64,000 nt of DNA from Deltaproteobacteria bacterium (lineage in GTDB: Bacteria > Acidobacteriota > Thermoanaerobaculia > Multivoradales > JAHZIX01). The notes under the pieces were generated by a model. It was not told where the DNA came from. It was given only the letters and a program-made list of their open reading frames with translations, and did not search any database. The DNA lies in the NCBI GenBank assembly GCA_022601195.1, contig JAHZIX010000022.1, forward strand, positions 62,001 through 126,000, given 5' to 3'. A program made the position numbers and the translations under genes. Within the stretch, counting starts at the first letter, position 1; the number at the start of each line of letters is the position of its first letter. Positions 20,330-29,758 of the stretch are shown here, in pieces.

Positions 20330-21391
20330 ATGAAGACTGAGATCGCCATCGTCGGCGCCGGCCCGATCGGCATTGAGCTCGCCGTAGCCCTCAAAGGGGA
20401 AGGAATCCCCTATGTCCATCTCGAAGCGGGCCAAGTGGGCACCACCATCGGTTGGTATGCCCCCCAGACCCGCTTTTTCTCCTCTCCGGAACGTATCGCT
20501 ATTAGTGGTGTTCCCCTCCAGACTCTGGACCAAAGCAAGGCGACCCGGGAGGAATATCTCCTCTACCTTCGCACCGTCGTGCAACAGTATGACCTCCAGA
20601 TTCGCAGCTACGAACCCGTCGACAGGATCGAGGAGACGAAGGGAGGGTTCCTCCTCCACTCCACCGCTGGTGGTGCGACTCACACGACCGCTGCTCGTAG
20701 GGTGGTCCTGGCCATCGGCGATATGCACCTTCCCCGCACTCTCGGCATCCCGGGCGAGGACCTTCCCCATGTCAGTCACTACTTCGAAGATCCCCATCGC
20801 TATTTTCGTCGCCACGTGCTCATCGTAGGTGGCAAGAACTCCGCCGTGGAAGCCGCCATTCGATGCTACCGCTGCGGTGCTCGGGTTACCTTGAGCTATC
20901 GCCAGGAGGACCTGAACCCCAAGCGCATCAAGTTCTGGCTGATGCCCGAAATTAGAGCCATGATTCGCGATGGCAGCATCGAATTCCTACCTTCGACTGC
21001 CCCCCAGGAGATCCTCGGTGATCGAGTTGTCTTGAGTAGAGTTGGGGACGGGGACAGGGATAAAGCTGGCCCCACGGAGAATGGATCGTTCGAGGTGCCC
21101 GCGGACTTCGTCTTGTTGATGACCGGGTATCGCCAAGACTCGAGTCTGTTCGAAGGTCTCGGACTTCGCCTGGAAGGGCCTGGCAAACGCCCCTGGGTCA
21201 ACCCAACGACGATGGAAACGAGCCTTCCCGGTGTCTACGTCGCCGGCACGGCTTCTGCCGGTACCCAGATGGCTGGCGTCAAAGCCTTCATCGAAACCAG
21301 CCATATCCACGTCGAGCGGATCTTGGCAGCGGTCACCGGCCGCCCACCAAGGCAGGACCTGGAACGATCCTACGAGTTGCCGGAGAGTTGA
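20330..21391 (+). CDS. YpdA-like FAD/NAD(P)-dependent disulfide reductase
   Basis: About 353 residues from the ATG at 20330 (GAGAAG just upstream). The dinucleotide-binding motif GAGPIGIE follows at once after MKTEIAIV, which argues against the longer frame beginning at 20234. A second Rossmann motif, LIVGGKNSAVEAAI, binds NAD(P)H, and the C-terminal GTASAGTQMAGVKAFIE contacts the flavin. There is no CxxC pair, which separates it from thioredoxin reductase. The overall pattern fits the YpdA family (bacillithiol disulfide reductase in Firmicutes); in this lineage the thiol partner may differ. A role in thiol redox balance is by family knowledge. It leads a tight plus-strand set with the MATE and TrmL genes. 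Confidence 0.85.
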   Translation: MKTEIAIVGAGPIGIELAVALKGEGIPYVHLEAGQVGTTIGWYAPQTRFFSSPERIAISGVPLQTLDQSKATREEYLLYLRTVVQQYDLQIRSYEPVDRIEETKGGFLLHSTAGGATHTTAARRVVLAIGDMHLPRTLGIPGEDLPHVSHYFEDPHRYFRRHVLIVGGKNSAVEAAIRCYRCGARVTLSYRQEDLNPKRIKFWLMPEIRAMIRDGSIEFLPSTAPQEILGDRVVLSRVGDGDRDKAGPTENGSFEVPADFVLLMTGYRQDSSLFEGLGLRLEGPGKRPWVNPTTMETSLPGVYVAGTASAGTQMAGVKAFIETSHIHVERILAAVTGRPPRQDLERSYELPES

Positions 21392-21392
21392 T

Positions 21393-22709
21393 CTGAAGAA
21401 CCTTGGACGCCGTTTCGGGCGCCTCACTGCTCTCAACATTCTCGCCAACGTTACCGTGCCCCTAGTGGGGTTGGTCGATGCGGCTATGCTCGGTCACCTG
21501 CCGGAGCTACGATTCTTGGCAGGGGCCGCTCTCGCGTCCGTGGTCTTTGACTACCTATTTTGGTCTTTGAACTTTCTTCGCATGAGCACTACCGGCCTGA
21601 CGGCTCAGGCTCGGGGTCGCGGGGATCAGCTCGAGGCAACCCAGGTCTTGTATCGGTCCCTCACTCTGGCCGCTGGCCTCGGATTGGCCGTTCTACTGCT
21701 CCATCCCCTACTTCGTGTGCTGGGGTTCTCTCTCCTCCAAGTCACACCAGATCTGGCCGAACCGGCGGCGGACTACTTCCGAGGCCGCATCTGGGGAGCC
21801 CCGGCTACGCTGGCCAACTTCGCCTTTCTCGGCTGGTACTTGGGCCGCGAGGAAAGCGGTCGGGCTCTGGCCATGACCGTGACTGCCAACCTCGCCAATA
21901 TCGCCCTCAACTATGTCTTGATCATGCGCCTGGGCTGGGCTGCTTTTGGTGCTGGGGTCGCCACCGCTTGCAGCCAATACCTCATGCTCACCGTAGCGTT
22001 CTTGCTGTTTCGTGCCCTCGGCAAGTCGCCCCCCTGGAACTGGCGCACCATCCTGGACCGACAGAGCATCGTTTCCCTTTTTCGGCTCAATGGCGACATC
22101 CTGGTGAGAACCCTATTCCTAACCTCGGCTCTGGCGGCCTTTACCGCTCTGTCCTCCCGCCTGGGGAGCACCACCTTGGTAGTCAACACCCTCCTCTTGC
22201 GCTTGATGATCTTCGTGGCCTACTTCATTGACGGATCCGCCTTCGCGGTGGAGAGCTTGGCAGGAGTGTTCCACGGCCGTAGGGACCCCCGAGGCCTACG
22301 AAAGCTTCTGGGCCTCGCCCTGGTGAGCGCTGAAGCAGTGGCCATGGTATTTCTGGCAATCTTCCTAGCCATGCCGCAGAGGATCCTCTCCTGGTTGACC
22401 TCTCATCAGGAGGTGATCGAGCAGGGATCTGCCCTGATGCCCTGGCTCGTACCGGTGTTGATTCTCGGAGCTCCCGCCTTTGTCTACGATGGTCTCTTTC
22501 TAGGCCTCACTGCTGGGCGAAGGTTACGCAATGCGATGTTTCTATCCACTGCCGGGGTTTTTCTGCCCCTCGTCGTGATCGCCGTGATGCGAGGCAGCAA
22601 TCACGGTCTTTGGTTCGCCTTGGCGGCCTGGATGGGAGCTCGAGCTCTCACTCTCGCCCAGGGGAGCCGCGACCTGGTCCACCCAAAGGAATCCCCTTAT
22701 GCCTCTTAG
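21393..22709 (+). CDS. MATE family multidrug/cation exporter
   Basis: About 438 residues, roughly twelve hydrophobic helices, DinF-like MATE pattern near the start (LANVTVPLVGLVDAAMLGHL) and a second half-repeat around LNGDILVRTLFLTSALAAF. It should exchange Na+ or H+ for organic cations at the inner membrane. The start is unusual. No ATG, GTG or TTG lies in frame between 21231 and the first helix, and the GTG at 21231 would add 54 residues of low-quality sequence inside the upstream gene. A CTG at 21393-21395 sits 7 bases after GGAG and directly after the TGA of the reductase gene, so I take CTG as the likely start. The end overlaps trmL by 11 bases. Confidence 0.85.
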   Translation: MKNLGRRFGRLTALNILANVTVPLVGLVDAAMLGHLPELRFLAGAALASVVFDYLFWSLNFLRMSTTGLTAQARGRGDQLEATQVLYRSLTLAAGLGLAVLLLHPLLRVLGFSLLQVTPDLAEPAADYFRGRIWGAPATLANFAFLGWYLGREESGRALAMTVTANLANIALNYVLIMRLGWAAFGAGVATACSQYLMLTVAFLLFRALGKSPPWNWRTILDRQSIVSLFRLNGDILVRTLFLTSALAAFTALSSRLGSTTLVVNTLLLRLMIFVAYFIDGSAFAVESLAGVFHGRRDPRGLRKLLGLALVSAEAVAMVFLAIFLAMPQRILSWLTSHQEVIEQGSALMPWLVPVLILGAPAFVYDGLFLGLTAGRRLRNAMFLSTAGVFLPLVVIAVMRGSNHGLWFALAAWMGARALTLAQGSRDLVHPKESPYAS

Positions 22710-23196
22710 AAAGTCCACGAGAAGCCACAATCTCCATGTAGTCCTGGTATTTCCTGAGATTCCCTGGAACACCGGCAACGCCGGCCGAACCTGCCTGGCG
22801 GCAGGAGCCCAACTACACCTCGTCCAACCGCTGGGCTTTTCCCTCGAGGAAAAACGGCTACGCCGCGCGGGTCTCGATTATTGGTCGGAGGTCAACCCAC
22901 AGATCTGGCCGAGCTGGGCCAGCTTCGAAGCGGAGCTCCCCAACCTCGGCGAGCCCTTTCTATTCACCTCAGAGGGAAAAAGCTCCCTGTGGAGTACCGA
23001 GTTTCCGCCATCCTCTGTGCTGTTGTTCGGTCGAGAGAGCGGTGGGCTTCCTACCGAGCTCCGCCAAGCCTACGGTGAAAACACCGTCTCCATCCCTATG
23101 GAGAAGGGCCCGGTTCGCTCCCTGAACCTCTCCACTTCCGTTGCCTTGGGAGTCTATGAAGTCAAACGGCAGTGGGCCTGTCCACCTCGCTCCTAG
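22699..23196 (+). CDS. trmL: tRNA (cytidine(34)-2'-O)-methyltransferase
   Basis: 165 residues with the three SPOUT-class motifs: FPEIPWNTGNAGRTC (about 18-32), LLFGRESGGLP (108) and IPMEKGPVRSLNLSTSVALG (near 131-150), which form the S-adenosylmethionine trefoil knot. The length and the lack of an extra RNA-binding domain fit TrmL, which 2'-O-methylates the wobble base of leucine tRNAs. It overlaps the MATE gene by 11 bases, so it is probably translated from the same message, although the functions are unrelated. Confidence 0.93.
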   Translation: MPLRKSTRSHNLHVVLVFPEIPWNTGNAGRTCLAAGAQLHLVQPLGFSLEEKRLRRAGLDYWSEVNPQIWPSWASFEAELPNLGEPFLFTSEGKSSLWSTEFPPSSVLLFGRESGGLPTELRQAYGENTVSIPMEKGPVRSLNLSTSVALGVYEVKRQWACPPRS

Positions 23197-23250
23197 CCTG
23201 ACCTTCTCTCCAAGCTTCTGCTACGGCTCAGACTCCCGGAACAAGGCGGC

Positions 23251-24609
23251 TTACTTCTTCTCGCGGTATTCCGAGTCTCGGAAAATCTGCATATCGCTCC
23301 AATCCCACATGCGGTGAGAGTGCCGACCGACCCGATGTGGTTTCTTGTTCCACTCATAGACCGTCTTGTCCGTAACACCGCGGTACTGAACGAAAAAGCT
23401 AGTGGCGGTCAACAATCCCACCACCGCCACAGCTAGGGCCTTGCGCCACCGTGATAGCTGGAGAACCCCTTCAAGGCTGGGCAGCAGGAGAAGACCCCAA
23501 GCCGGGACGGACTCCACCATCAGCCTGGGCCCGTAGGACCAACCACCAGCCCATTTCTCGAATGTGGCGATGAACAGCCACTGCACCACCATGAAGGCAA
23601 GGGCTAGAAGGTAAAAAGGGGCGTATTCTGACCTTCGCCGCAGCACTAGAAAGCCTCCTACCAGAGAAAGTAGGAAGATCGGAGTGAACACTAAAAGGCC
23701 CCGATTGGGGCTCACCAAATGGAGGGCGAGGGCTTCCCAGAAGTGACCAAAAGAAAGTGTTTTTTGCTGGTAGTAAGGCGGTAGCCAGTGGCCATAAATC
23801 GACAGCGCCCAGATGACAAAGAGCCCTCCCGCCCCGACTAGGACCGAGATGTACCCCAACAACTGTCGCCGGTTTTGCCAACACAGATAGAGTCCCAGGA
23901 GGCCCACCCAGAGAACCGCCGTGGGCCGGGACAGCACAGCCAAGGCAGCTGCCAGCCCAGCGACCCACCCTAGGCGAGACGACGACTGAAGGCTGCACCA
24001 ACCGGCAACCAAGAAGAGAAAAGAAGTGGTGTTATGACTCCACAACCCTCCCGCATGTATCGAAAAATGCTGCGTCGCGAAGGCGAACAGAAGAGCTCCT
24101 AGAATCCCGAGTCGACCGCTGACTCCCAGCTTCACAGCCACCAGGAAGAATAGAGCTACCGAAGTTGCCGCCAGAAAGTCCGCTATCAGATCAGCCAGAA
24201 GGCGACTCTTCTTGGGGTGAGGAACGTCCCAGTAGATCTCCTGGCCAACGGCAACCAGAGGAAGAATCACCAGGCTAGTACCGATGGGATAGAAGTTGTA
24301 GACCTGATCGTCCAAACGCTTAATGCGGTAGGAGCGGCGAAAGCCTTTGATCTCCACAAACTCGGATAGGTCTGTATTCCCCTCTTCGATCAGGCTCAGG
24401 CTGGTGGGGACGTACCATTCGTTGTCGAGTCGATTGACGGTCGCGGGAACCGTCACCATTCGGTAGACCACCAGGGAAAGGACAAAGAGGGCTCCGGCGG
24501 TCCACCGGGCATGCCACCTCCCTTTCCTGCCGAAAATCACCGCCCCCGCGGTAGCAAGAATACCGAGCCGGTCTCCGCTCATCTCGTTTGCCGTTCCCCG
24601 ATTTTCCAA
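23251..24609 (-). CDS. multi-pass membrane protein, GT-C glycosyltransferase-like
   Basis: 452 residues with about ten hydrophobic helices. The first extracytoplasmic loop carries acidic residues (RLDNEWYVPTSLSLIEEG), in the position where GT-C enzymes (ArnT/PMT type) have their catalytic Asp/Glu. It also has YNFYPIGTSLVILPL and RPTAVLWVGLLGLYL. This suggests a lipid-linked-sugar-dependent glycosyltransferase of the inner membrane, but I recognise no specific family. The frame opens with TTG at 24609, 7 bases after the lipoprotein gene; an ATG at 24582 is the alternative start. It forms an operon with the upstream lipoprotein and is convergent with trmL. Confidence 0.68.
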   Translation of the reverse strand: MENRGTANEMSGDRLGILATAGAVIFGRKGRWHARWTAGALFVLSLVVYRMVTVPATVNRLDNEWYVPTSLSLIEEGNTDLSEFVEIKGFRRSYRIKRLDDQVYNFYPIGTSLVILPLVAVGQEIYWDVPHPKKSRLLADLIADFLAATSVALFFLVAVKLGVSGRLGILGALLFAFATQHFSIHAGGLWSHNTTSFLFLVAGWCSLQSSSRLGWVAGLAAALAVLSRPTAVLWVGLLGLYLCWQNRRQLLGYISVLVGAGGLFVIWALSIYGHWLPPYYQQKTLSFGHFWEALALHLVSPNRGLLVFTPIFLLSLVGGFLVLRRRSEYAPFYLLALAFMVVQWLFIATFEKWAGGWSYGPRLMVESVPAWGLLLLPSLEGVLQLSRWRKALAVAVVGLLTATSFFVQYRGVTDKTVYEWNKKPHRVGRHSHRMWDWSDMQIFRDSEYREKK

Positions 24610-24616
24610 CCGTGTC

Positions 24617-25018
24617 TCAGGAACTTCCAGCGGAAGGGGCCGGTTCCGGTTTCAACTGGGCTCGAAAAGAGCCGAGAAACCCTGCACAACTTACCTCCAC
24701 CTCGGCACCGACGGGAATCTCGAAACCATCTAGCTTCTTCCAACCGAGCTCCACCAACTCCCCTGCTTCCAGCCTCGACAAGGTGTGATTCTTGACGTCT
24801 CCAGCAGGAGTTTCGATGCGAATCTGAAGCTCCGTGAGAGCCTCTTCACCTAGATTGGAGATTTGCAGGATCTTGCCGATTCCCATCAATGAATCACGGT
24901 AGGTCAGGCCGAGAGGAGGCTCTGAGAGCTTCCCGCTGCAACCGGAAAGCACCACCACGGCAACAAGGGTGAGGCCCCAGCACCAAGGCTGGATCGAGAC
25001 GAGTCTGTTCTGCACCAT
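24617..25018 (-). CDS. small lipoprotein of unknown function
   Basis: 133 residues with a lipoprotein signal peptide ending in the lipobox LSGC (Cys at about 27). The mature part is about 105 residues, predicted mostly beta (LQISNLGEEALTELQIRIE, then EIPVGAEVEVSC), and resembles a small immunoglobulin-like or FxLYD-type fold. I recognise no family. It sits between the esterase gene (20 bases upstream) and the GT-C-like gene (7 bases downstream), so the three are likely one transcript. Confidence 0.7.
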   Translation of the reverse strand: MVQNRLVSIQPWCWGLTLVAVVVLSGCSGKLSEPPLGLTYRDSLMGIGKILQISNLGEEALTELQIRIETPAGDVKNHTLSRLEAGELVELGWKKLDGFEIPVGAEVEVSCAGFLGSFRAQLKPEPAPSAGSS

Positions 25019-25037
25019 GGCGGGGAGTATATCCCTC

Positions 25038-26246
25038 CTAGTCCTGCCCAGTCAGGGCCGTCAGCCTTTCAGAGAACGACTCCAACCCTGGGTGTCCTTG
25101 CTCCTGTGCCAGAGAAACCGCTCGGGCAGCCTGGATTCGGGCTTCTTCCGTCCGCTCTAGAACACTGAGTACGTCTGCCAGACTGTCGGCGGCGTTAGCA
25201 GATTGGGGATAAAGCGCAGCGCTGTGGCGCAGTAACTCAAGGGCTTCTTCTGGCCTTTCCTGCTTTAGGAAAAGGTAGCCGTTGGAGTTGAGCAGGCGTT
25301 CCTCCGGAACAATCTCGTATCCCAGCTCAGCCGTCAGCATCCGAAAGTGTTCCTCCACCGCTTCGAGCCCTCTGGTAGCGAAGTCTTGCCGAGGAATGGC
25401 CCAATGAGTAAATAGGGTCCTGAAGCCGAGGTACTGCCTCGCCAGAGGTGTTGTGCTGTGGGAATCGTCGGCAAGAATGGGCCCTGCGTGCCACTTCAGC
25501 TCCGGTGGAGCATGCGTCTCGAGCACCTCCACCATGCGATGGTAGGCAGCCGTAATGTTCTCCGCCTCCTTGCCGCCGAGATTCAAGTAGAGAAAACTCT
25601 TCCTTCCAGCTTGCTCGGTCCCAGTGGATCTCTCCATCCAGACCTTCTTGGCTCTCTCAATCACACCGTCTTCGCTGTTCTTCAGAGCTGGGCTGAAGGC
25701 AAAGTAGGCTTGAAACAAGTCCGGTCGAGTGACCAAGCTGTGAACGGCCAGGAGACCGCCCATGGAATGTCCGGCAATCATCCGAAAGGGCTCTGTGCGG
25801 TACTCCTTCTCGATCCTTGGAATCAGTTCCTTTTCCAAAAAATCTAGGAAGGATTCCGCACCACCGGAAGATGCTCCTCTCTCATCTTTCGAAGGTGGTG
25901 AGTAGTCCCGGGATCGGATGTCCCTGGATGCATTGGGAATGGCCACCACGATGATCTCCGGCATCTCCCGCCTTTCTGCGAGCAGATTCGAGGTCATGAC
26001 GGTGTGTTTTAGATTGGGAGCACCATCTAGGAGGTAGAGCACCGGGTATTGGCGGTAGGTTCTCTTGTCGTACCCTCGAGGCGTGTGGACGACGAAGCTC
26101 CGCTCCTCGGCAGGATATTGCGAGGCCATTGAGAATCGTTGGGCTGGATTGCTCGCCTCTCGCTGAAAGACCTGAACCTCTTGTGGCTGCCCCTGGAGCA
26201 CAACCGGAACGAGCCACGCCAAAACAAACAGACGGATGACCTTCAT
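25038..26246 (-). CDS. secreted alpha/beta-hydrolase esterase with C-terminal TPR-like region
   Basis: About 402 residues from the ATG at 26246, which has GGAGG about 9 bases upstream; the longer frame to 26294 adds a charged leader without support. Signal peptide MKVIRLFVLAWLVPVVLQG. The hydrolase domain belongs to the esterase D/Fes/IroE group: YPVLYLLDGAPN, nucleophile elbow GHSMGG, and DDSHSTTPL near the catalytic His. The last 100 residues form two or three TPR-like helices (NSNGYLFLKQERPEEALELL, then AADSLADVLSVLERTEEA). It acts outside the inner membrane on an ester substrate, possibly a siderophore or acyl ester; the substrate is not predictable. Confidence 0.87.
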   Translation of the reverse strand: MKVIRLFVLAWLVPVVLQGQPQEVQVFQREASNPAQRFSMASQYPAEERSFVVHTPRGYDKRTYRQYPVLYLLDGAPNLKHTVMTSNLLAERREMPEIIVVAIPNASRDIRSRDYSPPSKDERGASSGGAESFLDFLEKELIPRIEKEYRTEPFRMIAGHSMGGLLAVHSLVTRPDLFQAYFAFSPALKNSEDGVIERAKKVWMERSTGTEQAGRKSFLYLNLGGKEAENITAAYHRMVEVLETHAPPELKWHAGPILADDSHSTTPLARQYLGFRTLFTHWAIPRQDFATRGLEAVEEHFRMLTAELGYEIVPEERLLNSNGYLFLKQERPEEALELLRHSAALYPQSANAADSLADVLSVLERTEEARIQAARAVSLAQEQGHPGLESFSERLTALTGQD

Positions 26247-26379
26247 ATTTCTGCCCTCCTCAAATTCTTGCTGCTTCCTCACTTTCTTACGCAAGACATA
26301 CAGCTGGAGTCACAGACGGACGGAAGACTCGAATCTGATCAAGGGCGGGGTTCTTAACGCGCCGAGCCGTTGGTGGACG

Positions 26380-27777
26380 TCAACCGGGAGCCAAGAACAA
26401 TAGGAAGTACACCAACCCCAAGGTCGTGCTCAAGGCCAGGGTCCGAATCATCCCCCAGCGCAAGCGAAACAGGGCAACGGCGGCCAGGACGGCGATAGCA
26501 GCGGCGGCCAAATCCAGAGTTTGCCAGCTCGGCACGAAAAGGCGCACGCCATTCCAGAGCTTGTCCTGAACCTCCCCGAAGAGAGTGTGCAGAGCAAACC
26601 ACACGGCTAGATTCAAGATGACTCCCACCACTGCCGCGGTAATGGCGGAAAGGGCTGAGGAAAGAGCCTTCTTGCCCCGCAGGTATTCAATGTAGGGAGC
26701 GCCGACGAAAATCCACAGGAAACAAGGCACGAAGGTCACCCAGGTGATGAGCACCGAACCCAACAAGCCCGAAACCATGGGGTGAAAATCCGTTGCGTGA
26801 CGGAAAGCGCCCATGAAACCGACGAATTGAACCACTTGGATCAGCGGGCCCGGAGTCGTCTCTGCCATACCCAAGCCGTCGAGCATCTCTCCCGGCTGCA
26901 ACCAGCCATAGGTATCCACCGCTTGCTGCGCCACATAGGCGAGCACCGCATAGGCTCCCCCGAAGGTGACGGTGCTCGCTTTGCTAAAGAAGGTGCCGAG
27001 CTGAACGAAGACATCGTTGGGCCCCAGCAGGGCGTACATGGCCGCCAGAGGCGCCAGCCACAGAGAGAGCCATAGGAAGGCCGTGCGCAGGGATCCAGAC
27101 AGGGAAGGCCGAAGCTGCTGTACCAAGGCATCGGTGGCGAAGGAGTCTTCCCCGCTTCCCGCCTCCGCCTCTTTTTGAGGAACGAGAAAGAGATTCTCTC
27201 GCCATCGCCCGCCGAAAAGACCGACCAGGCCAGAACCGAGGATGACCAGAGGGAACGGCAGATCCAAAAAGAACATGGCGACAAAGGCTACCGTCGCCAA
27301 GGCGATCATGAGGCGGTTATGGAGAGCCCGGCGGCCGATGCGCACTACCGCTTCCACCACCACCGCCAGGACAGCCGGCTTGAGACCGTAGAAAAGAGCC
27401 TGAACGAAGGCCGTATCTTGGAAACCCGCGTACAGCATGCTGAGAGCCAAAATGGAAACAAAGCCCGGTAGAATGAACAATCCTCCCGCCACCAAACCCC
27501 CTCGGACTCGATGTAACAACCAGCCAACATAGGTGGCCAATTGTTGGGCCTCTGGCCCCGGCAGCAGCATGCAATAATTCATGGCGTGGAGAAAGCGGTC
27601 TTCGCTCACCCAACGCTTTTCTTCCACCAGCAACCGGTGCATCACGGCGATTTGACCTGCAGGCCCACCGAAGCTGTAGGCCGCAACCTCCACCCAAACC
27701 CGCAAAGCATCGCGAAAACTGACTCCGTGGCCCTGGGAGGACTCCCCGGTCGTCACGGTGGATGAATCTTGTGCCAA
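26380..27777 (-). CDS. chrA: chromate efflux transporter ChrA
   Basis: 465 residues and about ten to twelve helices, the long two-domain CHR form. The N-terminal half carries SFGGPAGQIAVMH and YCMLLPGPEAQQLATYVGW; the C-terminal half repeats the pattern with TVTFGGAYAVLAYVAQQAV and ETTPGPLIQ. Both are signature regions of the CHR family, which exports chromate (sometimes sulfate-coupled) across the inner membrane. The start is TTG (27775-27777) with AAGGAG about 9 bases upstream, which decides the start. No chrB or other resistance gene is adjacent. It is a single gene with a gap on each side. Confidence 0.92.
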   Translation of the reverse strand: MAQDSSTVTTGESSQGHGVSFRDALRVWVEVAAYSFGGPAGQIAVMHRLLVEEKRWVSEDRFLHAMNYCMLLPGPEAQQLATYVGWLLHRVRGGLVAGGLFILPGFVSILALSMLYAGFQDTAFVQALFYGLKPAVLAVVVEAVVRIGRRALHNRLMIALATVAFVAMFFLDLPFPLVILGSGLVGLFGGRWRENLFLVPQKEAEAGSGEDSFATDALVQQLRPSLSGSLRTAFLWLSLWLAPLAAMYALLGPNDVFVQLGTFFSKASTVTFGGAYAVLAYVAQQAVDTYGWLQPGEMLDGLGMAETTPGPLIQVVQFVGFMGAFRHATDFHPMVSGLLGSVLITWVTFVPCFLWIFVGAPYIEYLRGKKALSSALSAITAAVVGVILNLAVWFALHTLFGEVQDKLWNGVRLFVPSWQTLDLAAAAIAVLAAVALFRLRWGMIRTLALSTTLGLVYFLLFLAPG

Positions 27778-28315
27778 CGCTCTCTCCTTCGCCCTTGCCT
27801 CTCCAGGCGCCTACACCGACTCGCAACGAATGAGGTGATGCGCAACGGTTCGTCCGGTTCTACCGGAACAACCCTGACCAAACACTTCCCATTTGCCGGG
27901 GGAGTCTACACTCGCCGATCCCAGCTCCGGAATCAGCCTGGGAAAAGAGGGAAGCCCAACACAATGGCAACGAATCTGTCGATGAACGGTGCTGCGCGAG
28001 CTGTGACGCGACGGACGTAACACGAGAGGCGGGCACACGATCATCGATGCACAGAGGAGAGGAACAGGAGAGAGGCGCAGAACCGTACACCCTTACGGGC
28101 CACACGTGACTCGAATCTTGCCAGAAGGTCTGCTTTGAGAAAAATGATTGGGTTTGGAGCCTCTCTCCCGCGGACGGTATGTGATGGATAGATCGCGACT
28201 GGCCCTTCGAGGCACTTTTACAGACGAGAGCTGGTTGGTTTTCGTCAGAGAAGCAACGCCGAGGATGCCCAGTACCACCCGTCCGGCGCCGAACGATTCA
28301 ATGGCCCACCGCCCC
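27778..28315. other. 538-base gap without a supported gene
   Basis: Only short frames without codon-use or family support are present, on both strands. The stretch lies between two minus-strand genes and would carry the promoter of chrA. I saw no clear hairpin terminator or repeat. Confidence 0.55.
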
Positions 28316-29134
28316 CTAGCTTCCGGCTGTCGGTACCGGCACCGCCTTATTGATCAGATACCCCCCGTGGCTGATTCCCAACAAGGCCACCATGCCCTGA
28401 CTCACCGAAGGCAAAGCATCCGGGAGGGTTGTGGCGCTGGTACTGGCGGCTAGCATGGCACCGAATGAAATACCGTAGGCCAATACCAGCAACACGGTGA
28501 AAAAGAACATCTGGATCTTGCCCAGGTCGAGGAAAGTGAAATTCGCCACCTCCTCACCGGTAAACAAGTCTGACCAACTGGCCTCGTGGACGCTCTTGTG
28601 GCTCACCATCTGTCCTTGGATCTTCAATTTCTCCAGCTCTGCTCCCTGAGCCGCCAGCAAAACGTCTGCCTGGCTCTTCTCCAGGGTGCTGGCTGCCTTG
28701 TTGCTCTTGATCATGGGAGCCCCGACCAAGGAGGTCGCGCTGATCCCCATCAGAAACCAGAGGTTTGAATCCACCTTCACCTGCATGGCATCTGCTGGAT
28801 TGGCCCCCACTCGGGCAACGATCAGAGTCGCCAAACCAGACAGAATGACGATGGTCCAAGCGAGCATTTGAAAGCGAGACAAGCTGATGCGGTTGCGCTC
28901 GTCGATGAACGCCCCTCGCCACATCCCTTTGATGCCCTGGCCGGCGATGAGAGTGAACAGGAGCATCGAAGCCATCACGACCAGCCAGGAGGTATAGACA
29001 CCAAAAGGCCCTCGAATGGCCATCCAAACGCTGAAAGAAGTTATACCTAGTAGGCCCCCGGTATGCTTCCATGTCCACTTCCCCGTCTGCGAAACCGGGA
29101 CCGGTGAAGGCACTGGGTCCAGAGAATTGGTCAT
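28316..29134 (-). CDS. membrane protein of unknown function
   Basis: 272 residues with about five or six hydrophobic helices (around 28-46, 50-68, 88-108, 128-146, 212-235, 243-262). A soluble helical stretch follows helix four (TLEKSQADVLLAAQGAELEKL). I do not recognise the family. GGAGGAG lies just upstream of the ATG, a strong ribosome site, so the gene is real. It is divergent from the ELW-repeat gene and apparently monocistronic. Confidence 0.75.
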   Translation of the reverse strand: MTNSLDPVPSPVPVSQTGKWTWKHTGGLLGITSFSVWMAIRGPFGVYTSWLVVMASMLLFTLIAGQGIKGMWRGAFIDERNRISLSRFQMLAWTIVILSGLATLIVARVGANPADAMQVKVDSNLWFLMGISATSLVGAPMIKSNKAASTLEKSQADVLLAAQGAELEKLKIQGQMVSHKSVHEASWSDLFTGEEVANFTFLDLGKIQMFFFTVLLVLAYGISFGAMLAASTSATTLPDALPSVSQGMVALLGISHGGYLINKAVPVPTAGS

Positions 29135-29758
29135 TCCTCTCCTCCTGTAAAACGAAATTATTTCCTGATATTAGCAGCCTACGCTGGGTCTCTCTTCAAT
29201 CTGGTCAGCCTTGAGTGGCGACTCAGAGCGCCCGAGACCTCGAGGTCTCTCCCAGCTTTCCAGGAGTTTTTCCGGAAATCAGGACTCAGGACTCAGAACT
29301 CGAGCCCCAGATCCCTGCTCCCTGCTCTCTTCGACCAGCGATCCTCAATTCCATCAAGAGAGACCACCTACGAGAGTTGCGTCCTTCACAAGAGCTTAGG
29401 GGGACCCAGAAACAGAATTTCGACGGCGACCCTACCTGCAACCTTTCTCTCCCTCACTTGGTAACTGCCTCCCCTCCCTTCGATATCGGTAGGAGAGCTA
29501 TCGGTAGGAGGGCTATCGGTAGCTGGTCCAGTCGTGACTGGGCCGGCAGTGATTGGCTTGCCGTTTCGAGCCAGTGACTCCAAGGAGCCCTTGGGAATCC
29601 TCACCGTGGCTTCGGACGAGCGCAATTCCTCCCTGCAGAAAGCCTGACGGGCTGTCCGATGAGAGGAAATATGGTAAAATCACATCACCATTGATGCGAA
29701 TTTGATTTGATCGGCGCCAACTGATCAAACTTATACACCTTTTCAGGAGTTCCCCCAG
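29135..29758. other. 624-base divergent intergenic region
   Basis: It separates the minus-strand membrane protein gene from the plus-strand ELW-repeat gene, so promoters for both should lie here. The A+T-rich segment at about 29660-29740 is the likely promoter area of the plus-strand gene. Short direct repeats are present (aggactc twice near 29282; a 15-base unit near 29484). No convincing gene is seen. Confidence 0.5.
29484..29524. repeat. 15-base direct repeat, two full copies and a partial third
   Basis: The unit tatcggtaggagagc begins at 29484, recurs at 29499 with one change, and a third truncated copy begins at 29514. It lies in the intergenic region upstream of the ELW-repeat gene. 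Regularly spaced copies could be a protein binding array or a simple replication-slippage repeat. Confidence 0.7.
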
